Shown: in pieces, positions 51,299 to 63,813 of the stretch
Layout of the letters: the number at the start of each line of letters is the position of its first letter
How positions within the stretch are numbered: the first letter of the stretch is position 1
Assembly: GCA_905221605.1 (NCBI GenBank)
Contig: CAJNDS010002568.1
Coordinates: forward strand, 1-64,000
Reading direction: 5' to 3'
DNA: 64,000 bases
Source of the DNA: Symbiodinium natans
Lineage: Eukaryota > Sar > Dinophyceae > Suessiales > Symbiodiniaceae
Position numbers and translations under genes: made by a program
The notes under the pieces: model-generated
Seen by the model: only the letters and a program-made list of their open reading frames with translations
Database searches by the model: none
What the model was told of the DNA's origin: nothing

Positions 51299-52269
51299 AG
51301 GTTTGGGGTTTAGGGTTTAGGGTTTAGGGTTTAGGGTTTAGGGTTTAGGGTTTAGGGTTTAGGGTTTAGGGTTTAGGGTTTAGGGATGGACCCCCTAAAC
51401 CTTAGACCATTCTAGGTTTAGTGGCTTTAGGGTTTAAGATTTATAAGGGCTTTAGGGTTTTGGGGCTTGAGTGTTGGCAGGGTTGGGTTCGGGGGAGCAG
51501 GGGATTCCAAAGACCCTAAACCCTAAACCCTAAACCCTAAACCCCAAACCCTAAACCCTAAACCCTAAACCCTTGATGCAACCTCCCCCACCCGGATTCA
51601 ACCCTGGGGTTCTCTACACCAGGAAGGCATAGTATCCTCAGGCCCAGGTCCCAAACCTTCAACAAAAACAGCCGACATGTGTACACTTATATATATATAT
51701 AAATAAATAAATATATATATATATATATACATAGTATACGTAAAATTTGTATCTGCATTCATATTTTTTTAGTATCTTCATCTGTACATACATGTCATAC
51801 ACGCAGAGCCCTGAAGGTCCTGCCGTGCAGCCTCCTGAGGCCAAAACAGCTGTAGAATCCGCTTGAAGAGGATCGAGTGGGCGATGAGGCCTCTGGTTCT
51901 CGAACTGAAGGTTTACGAAAAACAAGGGAACCCTCAAAATAGACCCCCCCCCCCCCCCCAATAGTAGGATTCCTGTATAATAAGGACTCCAAGAAGGTAC
52001 TCTTATCTTCGGAAGCCCCCAACTAGATTTAGGAGTTTTCGGGAAAAGTTAGTGGCTCAGGTATAAGACCAAACTCGGCCCTACAGTCCTACACCCTAAG
52101 CCTTAACCTGTCAAGAAACAAACAACAGAAGTTGCATGCCTGTAGACCGAAGTCGACATCACCACGCAGCCCGAAAACTGCCCCCTTTGAAGGAGGCTTT
52201 CTTGTGTGATGAGAATGTAAAAGAGAACCTTGATTTGTAGAAACTGCCCTAAGCCCTAAACCTTGCACC
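51299..52269. other. Non-coding stretch
   Basis: Telomeric arrays at 51303-51386 and 51513-51571 (opposite strands), a TA microsatellite at 51690-51728 and a C run at about 51943-51959. 51900-52030 resembles 9990-10080 and 54400-54570, a dispersed repeat family ('aatagtagga', 'ataaggac'). No gene supported. Confidence 0.55.
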
Positions 52270-52368
52270 TTGGGATGTTGCCCCCTAAACACAGTCCGTA
52301 ATAGGGATTCTAAGCGGGTGTACTCTAATCCCCAGTAAGGACTGCAAGTGTAAGGGGGAACATCCCAA
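52270..52368. mobile_element. MITE-like element, copy 1
   Basis: 99 bp with terminal inverted repeats TTGGGATGTTGCCCCC and GGGGGAACATCCCAA. Shares the internal 'tactctaatccc' and 'taaggactg' words with the element at 60047-60197. The target duplication is not clear. Confidence 0.65.
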
Positions 52369-52597
52369 CCTGTAACCCCTTAAAACGGCCCTTTACAGGG
52401 TTGATTGTGGGGTATACCCTGCAACCCCCTTTAAAAAAAACCCTGTTATAGGGTTGATTATGGGGAGTAAGACGCCTAATGGCCCCATAAACAAGGCACT
52501 TTCTAGGGTTGATTGTGGGGAGTATAAGGCCAAATAGCCCCACAAATAATGAAGTCCGAAAAACTGACCTTATAACCCTAAACCCTATACTGAACCC

Positions 52598-52673
52598 TCC
52601 ACCCGACCGGGGCCACGGCCGACGACGGGCTCCTCGTCTTCGACGAGGATGCGCTTCATCAGGCTGGGCAGAG
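52598..52673 (-). CDS. Short coding-like segment
   Basis: Reads LPSLMKRILVEDEEPVVGRG, G+C rich, ended by a possible GGGTGG donor and preceded on the coding strand by telomeric repeats ending CCTAAACC. May be one small exon. Function unknown. Confidence 0.35.
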
Positions 52674-53611
52674 GTTTAGGGTTTAGGGTTTAGGTTTTAG
52701 GTTAATGGCTTAGGGGTTTCAGGGGATTTTGCGGCTTCGGGAATCTTGGGGCTGTGGGGATAGGGTGTTTGGGGTTGGTTGTGAGGTGTTGAAGAGTTTT
52801 GGTCCTCGAGTTCAGGGGTGCACTTTACGGCGTTAGGGTCTACTGGTTTAGGGTTGAGGTCTAGCTATTACACCCCAAACTGAACAGCTTCAAGCAAACC
52901 AGCACCTTATTTTGTTGTTGAGGGCATGCGGAGCGTTTTTGTTGTTCAGCTCCAGCATTCTTTTTGCAACATTCATCCCTCAGCAACCCGCTGTTCATGG
53001 AGTTTGTTGCCGGTCTTCACCACCTATGAACCCTCTTCACTCAAACACCCTCAGCCCTAAAGCCTGTAGGCCCAAGTAAACTCTATACTCCCCTTAGAAC
53101 CTTAATAAAAATATTATTTTTAATATCCTCTTGGGTTTTATATCAACCAAAATAAAAAACAATTCCCAAGGGGGATATAGAACTAGGATTCAACGCTGGG
53201 TTCAACCTCAACTGCAGCTCTGGAACCAGAACCCCCACTTACCCACCCAAGATATTAACCCAGCTCTAAAGCCAAATACTAGTTGTACTATAACGCACCG
53301 AAAATATGAAATTACGTGCTAAATACTAGGATATGCTGTGCTAGGCTATGTACAATAGCAGACTTAGCTCAAAATCAATGCACTGTACTTATGTACTTCA
53401 TTTGCTCGTTGTTTAGGGCCAGAAGTCGGATTGCTGTATCACTTACTTCTCCAATAAACAAGGGGGAAAAAGGTTAAACTTTAATATTCCTACTAAATAA
53501 GGACCATAAGGAAACCCAAAAAGTATAAAGTTCAACTAAAGGCGAAGTAAGTATGTACTGCTCACGAGGGCAAGAGGGGAGTTTTAGCTTGTCAGCTTGA
53601 ATGCATGCAGG
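52674..53611. other. Non-coding stretch, partly A+T-rich
   Basis: Short TTTAGGG pieces at 52675-52705, then 53090-53560 is free of telomeric repeats and A+T-rich compared with its surroundings. No gene recognised. Confidence 0.5.
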
Positions 53612-53729
53612 CCTCCTGACTCTTGCGTCGTCCTGCTTCAGGTTCTCCTTGCGGCTTTCTCCAGTCCGGTTTAGGGTTTAGGGTTTAGGGTTTAGGGTTT
53701 AGGGTTTAGGGTTTGGGGTGCGGCTTTCT
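53612..53729 (-). repeat. Telomeric array flanked by 11-bp direct repeat in coding-like sequence
   Basis: About seven TTTAGGG units (53669-53717) lie between two copies of TGCGGCTTTCT (53650-53660 and 53719-53729). The right copy of the coding strand reads like protein (ESRKENLKQDDARVRRP). The duplication suggests insertion at a staggered break, as in unit 1. Confidence 0.6.
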
Positions 53730-55626
<1,897 letters not shown>

Positions 55627-55838
55627 CCCCAGGCATTCGAAACGTCAAGCAATAACCCTAGCCCTAAACCTTGAAACCCGTAAACCCTAAGCCGCTAAAA
55701 CCCTATATAACCTCTACAACCTACTCCCCAAACACTAAACCCTAAACCCCTACTCCTTAAATCTTCAAAACCCTAAACCCCCTAAACCTAAGGCCGTACA
55801 ATCACCAGCAATATCCTAAACCCTAAACCCTAAACCCT

Positions 55839-56723
55839 TTTGCAACAGGCTTCGTACTTCGCCTGGCTCTCACTCGCAGGGCCTGTTCTCTGAACAAGGC
55901 AAGCAAGGAAGTATCTGAGACAACAACAAGAGAAAATGCATGTTCTAGCAGCGGCTACACGGAATTGGGAGGTCTCGCCGGCATCACGCGTCTTGGCCCT
56001 CAGCATCATCTTCGGGTTGCATGGCTCGATCTCGCCACTCGTCTTGAGCTTGTCGTTCAGCACGTCTCCGTAATTTTGCCTCTCGTCTTCTCTGATAGTG
56101 CTGTTCTCGGAGGCGCTCAAGGGGCAGAGTCTCGCGTGAAGAAAAGGAACAGCACGTGTCGGCACGATCACTATGCCATCCCACTGGCTTGTCTGGCACC
56201 GAGGAAGGAGATGGATTGCAATACTTGTCTGATTGCAGGGCCTCCTCCAGGTGGTATACCTCTGATTGCAGCTTCTGAATGAGAGCGTCCTGCTGTTTTG
56301 CCAATTCCTCAGCTTGCGCGAACTGCACTCTAACCTGGCTCATTACATCGTCCATGAGAGTTCATTGAACTTCCGTGATGGTGTTGGCCTCGATTTGTGT
56401 GGATTGTGGAAGCGTCCTTTGCTCACTAACCATGATGGCATCGTACAGTCTGATCTCAGAAGATCCGGGAAGCAGAAAAGGCGCAACAGCATCATCTCGC
56501 ACAGAGTACTCAGCGGTCAGAGCATACAGGGCGGAACTCAAATGATCCACCACCTGCTGTTCCTTCAGCCTGCGAGAAAGTCGGAGCGAGAATCCGAGGG
56601 AAGATGCTAGTTTCCTGCGATTGCTCTCCATGGAAGCTCACGGGTACTTGCACTCAATTGGGCTGCCCATTTGGACCTCGTAGCAAAATGGCTTGAGCCA
56701 AAATGGCTTGAGCCGTAGCCATT
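55839..56723 (-). pseudogene. Spliced-leader retrogene encoding a coiled-coil protein, with in-frame TGA
   Basis: An intron-less unit with relict spliced leaders at its 5' end and telomeric arrays on both sides. The frame opens at 56631 (MESNRRKLASSLGFSLRLSR), runs 89 codons to a TGA at 56362-56364, and continues in the same frame to 55984 (MDDVMSQVRVQFAQAEELAK, then LIQKLQSEVYHLEEALQSD). The second part is predicted coiled coil followed by an Arg/Glu-rich tail. The single TGA may be a disabling mutation, or two short frames may exist. No family recognised. The intron-less body and leader relicts show reverse-transcribed mRNA. Confidence 0.75.
56684..56723 (-). other. Relict dinoflagellate spliced-leader copies
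   Basis: On the minus strand: GGCTCAAG, then CCATTTTGGCTCAAG (15 nt, the part of the spliced leader after its internal AG), then CCATTTTG. On the plus strand CCGTAGCCATT, the leader's 5' end, lies at 56713-56723 in the opposite sense. Tandem relicts are the known mark of an mRNA that was trans-spliced and reverse-transcribed more than once. Confidence 0.88.
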
Positions 56724-56792
56724 AAACCCTAAACCCTAAACCCTAAACCCTAAACCCTAAACCCTAAACCCTAAACCCTAAACCCTAAACCC
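56724..56792. repeat. CCCTAAA telomeric-type array next to the retrogene
   Basis: About ten heptamers starting directly at the spliced-leader relict. A shorter array (55815-55837) lies at the retrogene's other end. Confidence 0.9.
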
Positions 56793-56965
56793 GGCAAATG
56801 GCGGGGGGAGGGGGGGAGGGGGGGGGAAATCCTCGGCCAATGGCTCCTCCAGCTTCTCAGGGCCAGCGGCCTGCAGCCGGAGACTCACTGCTTTTTTCAT
56901 TAATTAAACACGCAAATTAATGTAAATATCAATTTAAATGTAAATATAAATAAATAAATAAATAC

Positions 56966-56996
<31 letters not shown>

Positions 56997-59900
56997 TATA
57001 CATATACATATATATATATATATAATATACATATTTTGTCTTCCGTGGTTTTCTTTTCTGGGGCGCTAGTAGCCGAGGATTGAAGTGGAGGGTTTTGGGG
57101 CGGCTTGGGGTTTAGGGTTTTAGGGGCTTGAGGTTGAACTAGGGTTTGAGCCCTGGACCCTAAACCCTAAAGGGTTTTGAGTGTAGGGGTTTTGGGTTTT
57201 GAAGTGTATCAGGAGTTTAGACTTTAGCCTGAGTCCCCTCAACCCTAAACCCTAAAACCCCCCGGTTTGCTGCCGCCGTAGGCCCGGGGCCATGTTGAAG
57301 GAAGAGATAAGAAGGGGCCCAAACAGTTTGAGACTGATCGCATCTCCAACCTATTTAACTTCCTTTTTTGGTTGAGCTTTTGCTCGCTGAGGGAATCAGG
57401 ATGTTTGGTTTGAGGAATCGAGGGCTCTAATGGTTGATGAAGTCGGGAGTGAAAGTGTAAATTGGAGGTGTTACGGGCTAAAGCAAACGGATTTGTTGGT
57501 TGTTCTGGTCTGACTGTACTGTTTTCTACGGGCTTTTAATGTTAGTACCCATCGCAGTGGCAATCGCAGTCAAACCCTTGTAGCAGCAGTAGTGCTAATA
57601 ACCATCTTCGCTTGATCTTGCTATTGTGACCCTAAACCCAGTGAAAAAGGCCCAGGCTCATACTACGGTTGCAGAGACGTCCCGGGGTTTGGGTTTTGCG
57701 GCACACGGCTTTGGCAGAAGGACCGATTGTCAGGGTTGAAAGCCCAGGGCTAAACCCTAAACCCTAAACTTGAAACCCTAAACCCTAAACCCCAAACCCC
57801 AAAGGAAGCGCAAGTTTCCGCGTCGCATGGTCGCAGAGGGAAGCAGCGACTCTTGCAGCCTCAAAGGCCGCAAGAGGACATCTAGCATCAAGTCTCCTAA
57901 AGCATCCTAAAGCTAGGCCTGCCCTAGTTGAAGGGCTGACGAGTAGCACCAAGGTGCAATGCTGGCACATGCTACCCACAGACGCCCCCTATACCTATAC
58001 TCCCTAATGTCACAGGATGCCCTTCCTTCGCAGTCAGTTTAGTTGAAGCCCTAAGCCCTCAAACCTTAGACAAGACATATGTTCATATTTTCTTGATATA
58101 AGGTGTGTAGAAATAAACAAATAAATAAATAAAAAAGAAAAACAAGTAAATAAGTATAAAGATACACACACATATATATATATATGTATATTTCTGTATA
58201 TTTACATAAAGAAATAAATGAATAAATGAATAGATAAAACATATATATATATATAAGTATATCTGTATATACATACACCTGAACTAAGGAATATAATCTT
58301 GGGCTCGCTAGGTACATCACCAGCGATTCGAAAGAAGCAGGAGATGCTCCCTTTGAGGAGATTCGTGTGCTTTGCCCAAGCAGTCTGGCAGTTCGTCCCT
58401 GCTATTTCAGTTTAGGGTTTAGGGTTTAGGGTTTAGGGTTTAGGATTTAGGGTTTAGGGTTTAGGGTTTAGGGTTTAGGGTGTAGGGTGTAGGGTGTAGG
58501 GTTTAGGGTGTAGGGTTTAGGGTTTAGGGTTTAGGGTTTAGGGTCTGGGTTTAGGGTTAGGTCAGGGTTCGAGGTTCTTCGTTTAGGGTTTCGGGATTAG
58601 CGGGGTGTGATTACCGAACTGAACTTCGGAGCTTAAGGTTAGGGTTGTTCCAAAGAAGGGCCCTCCCCTGATAGGTACAATGCTATGCCTGTTAAGTATT
58701 GTCCTCTAGAATTCTGAGCTTAGGTTTTGGACAACAAGTCTCTATACACCCTTGTGGTCTTCGCACCTGTCCTAACCCCTACCTTGGTCTGTCTACCCGG
58801 AGCTCCTTACACATCTACAGCCCGAGACTCTACACCCAGAACCCTAAACCCTAAACCCTAAACACTGAACCCTACACCCTAAACTCTAACTCAAAGCCTA
58901 CCAACCCTTCAACCCTAGGCCCCAAAACCCACCTCAGACTCTCATGCCCCTGACGCCCACGTTGCTGCTGTTTGCAAAGCTCACCGTTGTGCTGACAGCA
59001 CCAGCCTACGTCCGTCAACCTTGTGCTTGGGGGTTCATGGCACTTAGTAACCCAAGAATACCTGTACTTAGAACCCAATAACCCTATTATGTGGGCGATA
59101 ATGGGATACTAAGCCTGAACCAGGAAGCCAGGCTTTGCTTGGAGGCACTAAGCAGATCAGGTTTAGGGTTTAGGGTTTACGGTCTGGGGTTTATGGTTTA
59201 GGGTCTGGGGTTTATAGTTTAGGGTTTGGGGTTTATGGTTTAGTGTGTATGGTGTTTAGGGTTTTTTGGTTTATAGGGTTATGAGATTTGGGGTTTAGGG
59301 CTTGGGGCTTCCTAATGTATAACCCACCCCTCCATTTATGGCTCCGATTCACAATCGGGGTCCCCTAAAACCAGCATCATGTGGATTTTTCTGCTATTCT
59401 CGGGGCGGAAGGTGTAGGTTTGGGTCTCCCTAAACCCTAAACCCTAAACCCTAAACCCTAAACCCGAAAACCTAAGCCCTAAACCCTAAAACATCCTGTG
59501 AATGTAAGCCCAACCCTCGTGGCATGAAAGCAACCACCGTATATGGGGCGAATTGCGAATTCCCCGAAGAAAGCCTAGAATAGATCCGGGGCATTTTTTC
59601 CAAGCAAGGGAGAGTAACACTGAGAACCAGCAGAATGAAAACTGCTACCGGAGAACTGATGACATAGGGTTCCGAGACAAGAGGCTTGTGGCTTTGAGGT
59701 TTGCGGTTCGAAGTTTGGGGTCAAGTAAGGGTGGACAAAGGTCCCCCTAGATCGAACGCAGGCTTACATGCAGTGCACGCTGAGAAGACTGTACCAAATG
59801 AGTCCAGCGTGGAAGGATTGCCTGGCTCTGATCTCATCGTCAGGCCAGGAATTCGCATCTTGCCCCAACTGCTTGTTGACAGAATGCCGCGGGGGGCCTG

Positions 59901-60046
59901 GAACTGCTTACCTGGTCGTGAACTGTCCCGAAAAGGGGCGGCATGCAAGCGGCAGTTGGAGTGGCACCACTAGGGTGCAATGAAGTCTCTGCAGCTGCAA
60001 GCAGTATAAGCAGTCAAACACTCTACAAACGAATTAAAACAAGGCA
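56793..60046. other. Long stretch without a supported gene
   Basis: Holds TA/CATA microsatellites (about 56960-57024 and 58168-58262), AAAT-rich tracts, TTTAGGG/TGTAGGG array at 58409-58545, a degenerate TTTAGGG/TTTATGG tract at 59160-59290 and CCCTAAA at 59430-59465. Short open frames near 59550-59980 overlap in three frames and none stands out as real. Confidence 0.5.
58409..58545 (+). repeat. Telomeric-type array with TGTAGGG variants
   Basis: About 19 heptamers, mostly TTTAGGG, with a run of TGTAGGG and one TTTAGGA. Variant heptamers are clustered, as expected if they spread by local duplication. Confidence 0.85.
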
Positions 60047-60197
60047 GTTGGGATGTTCCCCCTTACAGTAACAGCCCTTAATGGGGAATCAGAATCGGGG
60101 GTACTCTAATCCCTATACAGCCCTGAGTGAAGAATCAATAATCGGGGGTACTCTAATCCCTATTAAGGACTGTTAGTATACGGGGGAACATCCCAAC
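60047..60197. mobile_element. MITE-like element, copy 2, with target duplication
   Basis: 151 bp with 16-bp terminal inverted repeats GTTGGGATGTTCCCCC and GGGGGAACATCCCAAC and an identical AAGGCA flank on each side (60041-60046, 60198-60203). Internal 'cgggggtactctaatcccta' is present twice. No coding capacity. Same family as 52270-52368. Confidence 0.82.
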
Positions 60198-60529
60198 AAG
60201 GCAAGTTGGTGTTGGCTATGCACGGGCAGCAAACCAACTCCAGCGGACCAAAGCAGGGAATCGCAGACTCGCGCAGCCTCCGCACGTCGGCAGGGCACGT
60301 CGACTTCAAGAGTACCCTAGGGTTTAGGGTTTAGGGTTTAGGGTTTAGGGTTTAGAGTTTAGGGTCTAGGGTTTCCTGTAACCCCAAACATTCTTCAGAA
60401 CGTTCTCTCTTCTCTTTTCGCGGCAGTTCTCTCCCTGCACACCATGTCTGTGATGCAAAGAATGCAAGCCCTGACCAGATCCATCTAACATCGCCTCACA
60501 GCACGGCCCCGCGCACTCCCACGCAGACT

Positions 60530-60716
60530 TTACTTGCGAGGAACGTCTGGGTTTAGGGTTTAGGGTTTAGGGTTTAGGGTTTAGGGTCTAGGGTTTAGGG
60601 TTTAGGGTTTAGGGTTTAGGGTTTAGGGTTTAGGGTTTAGGGTTTAGGGGTTTTTCTCACCCGTGTCGCAAGCGTTTACGGGTTTAGGGTTTAGGAACTT
60701 ACTTGCGAAGAACGTC
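60530..60716. repeat. Telomeric array compound flanked by 18-bp direct repeat
   Basis: TTACTTGCGAGGAACGTC (60530-60547) and TTACTTGCGAAGAACGTC (60699-60716) flank about fourteen TTTAGGG units plus about 50 bp of other sequence. The repeat overlaps the end of the coding-like exon at 60699-60784, where it holds a TAA stop, so the insertion may be in a 3' end region. Confidence 0.65.
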
Positions 60717-60784
60717 GGGAGACACGAGTCCGAAGGGGGGGTCTGAAGATACGAATGGGATCATCTCCATCATGCAGTCGATTC
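60699..60784 (-). CDS. Coding-like exon ending in a stop
   Basis: Reads GIDCMMEMIPFVSSDPPFGL then VSPDVLRK and a TAA at 60699-60701. Upstream it meets a telomeric-repeat intron (60785-60879). No family recognised. Confidence 0.45.
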
Positions 60785-60879
60785 CTTCTACCGGGTTTAG
60801 GGTTGGTTTAGGGTTTAGGGTTTAGGGTTTAGGGTTTAGGGTTTAGGGTTTAGGGTTTAGGGTTTAGGGTTTAGGGTGC
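60785..60879 (-). other. Second candidate telomeric-repeat intron
   Basis: An 89-bp CCCTAAA-type array on the coding strand flanked by AGAAGG on each side (CCTTCT at 60784-60789 and 60879-60884 on the plus strand). Read as an intron it has a GC donor (AAGAAG|GCACCC) and an AG|G acceptor (GTAGAAG|GAATCG) at the same offset in the two duplicate copies, so removal is seamless. No empty paralogue is available here, so this is weaker than the unit 1 case. Confidence 0.5.
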
Positions 60880-60935
60880 CTTCTTGAGGTTCTCGCAGAC
60901 TGCGTATGTGCACGGGCTGGCCATTCTGCGCTACA
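60880..60935 (-). CDS. Short coding-like exon upstream of the telomeric intron
   Basis: Reads NGQPVHIRSLREPQE in phase with 60699-60784. Another frame (SPCTYAVCENLKK) is also open here, so the frame choice rests only on joining to the next exon. Confidence 0.3.
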
Positions 60936-61491
60936 CACCATCTTCGACATGCAGACCCGTGAAAAAAACAACTAAGTCCGAGCCTGGGAAAGGCATTGCG
61001 GCAGCAAAATGCTAGCCCCGGATGCACGGAAAGTGACTTTTAGGCTGTTATATGTACAAAGGATATTCATATGTATACATATTTGTATATGTGTATATAT
61101 ATATATATACATATGTGTATATATACACACACACACTTAGGATTTAGGGTTCTCATGCTGCAATGCCAATCCAGAACTCAATTCTGGGATCAGATGAGTC
61201 ACCTCTGCGGAGTAGGTGCGCCTCTTACAAGTCCCCCTTTGTGGGCCGCTCGGGGGCGGGCCTAGATCCATGAGCAAAGCTGCAGCTATGTGCATGCCAA
61301 GCTCCTGAAATTACCACCTCGCCCCTCGGGCCCCGAAAAGTCTGCAATTTTTCGAAACGACCTGAAGGACTCTCAAACCCTAAACCCTAAACCCTAAACC
61401 CTAAACCCTAAACCCTAGTGCCTGAGAATTCAAAGGGGAGGGCGCCCAGTCCCCGGAGGTGCCGCGGGCGGTTCCGCGCCCACGTTCCCGT

Positions 61492-61553
61492 CTAGTCCTG
61501 CTTCAGGAATCGGCGCGGCTCGATCCAGCCCCTCTCCACCGACTCCCGATAGC
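61492..61553 (-). CDS. Terminal coding-like exon
   Basis: After a CCAAG|GC acceptor reads RYRESVERGWIEPRRFLKQD (first Arg shared with the upstream exon) and a TAG stop at 61492-61494. Product unknown. Confidence 0.5.
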
Positions 61554-61657
61554 CTTGGCGTTTAGGGTTTAGGGTTTAGGGCTTTAACAAACAGAGACAC
61601 TACAACTGTAAATAGCTTTGAGCTTTTTTGAGGGTTCCTGCAGCAAGTCCCGGTAGC
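61554..61657 (-). other. 104-bp intron with telomeric repeats and target-like duplication
   Basis: A GC donor (ACTC|GCTACC) and AG|G acceptor (CCAAG|GCTATC). The sequence after each splice boundary is nearly repeated: GCTACCGGGACT and GCTATCGGGAGT. Three telomeric heptamers lie next to the acceptor. Fits an introner-type gain in which the target duplication supplied the sites. Confidence 0.5.
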
Positions 61658-61735
61658 GAGTGGAGAAGTGCACAAGATGTTGGGGGGGCGGGGTTCCAGT
61701 AGGTGAAGATCTCATTCAGCAGGGGCGAAGAAAGT
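61658..61735 (-). CDS. Coding-like exon with a homopolymer indel
   Basis: Reads SPLLNEIFTYWNPAP, then in the next frame QHLVHFSTR, with the shift inside a C run (61682-61693 on the plus strand reads as G). One base in the run would join the two, so either a mutation or a sequencing error. Joins 61492-61553 in frame. Confidence 0.4.
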
Positions 61736-62015
61736 GAACTACTCAACTTCCAGAAAACCCTAAACCGCAAAACCCAAAAACCCTATACACTAACCCCCTA
61801 AACCCAAACCCGGAGCCCCCTGCGCCAACAAAGAAGCCCAAACACCGAAGAGTTTTTTAGGGTTTCAAGCGCACCTTCCAAGAACAACAACTAGATCAGC
61901 ACTTCCCAGAAGAGAAGGAAAAGCCCCGAAAGCCCAAGGCTCCATAAAGTCGGATGAGCTGAAGGAGCCCTTGAAGTAGAATCCGCTCTGAAAGCCCCCT
62001 AAAGTAAACCCTAAA

Positions 62016-62105
62016 CCCTAAGCCCTAAGCCCTAAGCCCTAAGCCCTAAGCCCTAAGCCCTAAGCCCTAAGCCCTAAGCCCTAAGCCCTAAGCCCTAAGC
62101 CCTAA
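62016..62105. repeat. CCCTAAG variant array
   Basis: About thirteen perfect CCCTAAG heptamers, different from the CCCTAAA type elsewhere. Flanked by 'agtcggatgagctgaagga'-type words that recur near 61950, 62108 and 62160. Confidence 0.88.
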
Positions 62106-63813
62106 AGTAGGATCAGCTTAAGCCCTAAACCCTTTTAAACTAAACCCGAAACCCCCCAAAGTCGGATCAGCTGAAGGATGCCTTTTAACGATAAAGAAGA
62201 AAACCTGTAATTGCCCGGTATGGCTTGTTCTGTTGCGGGGGAGCCTCCTGAACCCTAAACCCTAAACCCTCAACCAGTGACTAGTAAAGCCTCCAGCCTC
62301 AAAGCTCAAGAGATTAAGACTCGTACCGGTCAGGTTGCACCCGCAAAGGTTTCCCTTAATACACTCCCTTTATGGCCCTTGGATCGCCTTTGGAATCTTG
62401 AAAAAGGGTCCCAAAACCCAAGGGTTTGGGGTTTAGAGTTTTTGTTTGCCACCCGCCTAGCAGACCCCAGTGGGATCAATCCGCAGGGAACAGTCGTGGG
62501 TATATGTGTTACGGTTCGCAAAAGGGGCCCCGATACAGTCACCGCTCGAAAACCTGATCCCACTCCAAGCATATAAACAGTACGGGTGTGGGACAGGGTA
62601 ATATGGGGCTGTTATCCAGGCCTGGCACTTCGACCCCTGCACCTCTTCAGATGCCATGGGACCGGCGCCGCATTTGAAACACAAACAAAAAGGGTCTGGG
62701 CAGAGGGCCCCCTCTGGTGGCCTTTGAAAGCCCCTCGGTATGGCACGTTTGCGTGCCACGCCCACCTCGAGTGAGACGCTTCCCAAGCCACCTTTCATGT
62801 TGCACCAGCAGACCGCTGAGTCTCTCTTTCCAGGGTTTAGGGTTTAGGGTTGCAACATTGCGGATGCAAGGTAGAGTCCCATGAAAGGGGACCGAAATCT
62901 GCACCGCCACGGACCCAGACGTGGAAAACCACAAAACCTTACACAACTCCCACAAAAAACCTCAGCAACACAAGCAAAATCTCAAGCCCTCAGCCCTGAA
63001 ACCCTGAATTTTGGGGTTTCCGCTTCCCCCCCCTTCCTGCCCCTAAGCCCTACACCCTAAACCCTAAAACCTAAACCCGAAACCCCGAAACCATGCCCCA
63101 ACAAACAGGCAGAAGCCGGGGAGCTCCAGTGAGGCCAGCCCTCGCGATCCATCTTGTAGTTCCAGAAGAACCATCCCCACGTCTTAGTTTGAGGCAGGAA
63201 TCTCTTTGTTTTGGCTTGTGGTGCTTGTAGGGGTTCATAGGTTCGAGGGTCCTAAACCCTAAGCTTGAGACCGGCTGCCTCCGCAGCTGCAGTGTTTTTG
63301 AATTTATGATTTTTTTTTATGAAATCATGGGTTTAGGAATTTACGAATCTGGAAACGAGGCTTTTGGATTTTATGATTTTTCTGTTTTTTTTCGATGGTT
63401 TTTGGCCAGTCTTAGTATTTGTGACCCCTTGGGGTGCAGCTCGAACTGAGCTAATCCAGGTGTTTTCCCAAATTGCCGGCCCTGCTGTGCATGCAGTGTC
63501 AAGATAGATATGCCATGTCAGCGCGAACCCATTGGTGTGGCAAGCACCGGAACCACCGTCGGTAAAGGGGCCAGGCTCCATTAATCTCGTGGGTTGAGTC
63601 CGGGGCCATGTTCGGGTCATCGGAGGCTCCTCGTTCGCCTGACGAAAGGCCCAGGCCCCACGTCGCGCCAGGCTCGCAGCCTCTATAAAACAATCGTAAT
63701 TTTTTAAGGCCATGCTTTTGGCTTCGTAAATATTTTGTAAATATTTCGTAAAATGAAATCAATCAAAAACATGGAGTCAGAGATCGAAGCAATGGGTGGG
63801 CTGGAGGATGGAC
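62106..63813. other. Stretch without a supported gene
   Basis: A few short telomeric pieces (62255-62272, 62835-62850, 63055-63070). The open frames at 62457-62955 overlap on both strands and show no recognisable domain. 63290-63400 begins a run of AATCGTAA/TTACGATT words. Confidence 0.45.

Noticed and set aside
53165-53225. tRNA-like piece with GGTTCAA
   Set aside because: No acceptor stem or anticodon arm could be folded around it.
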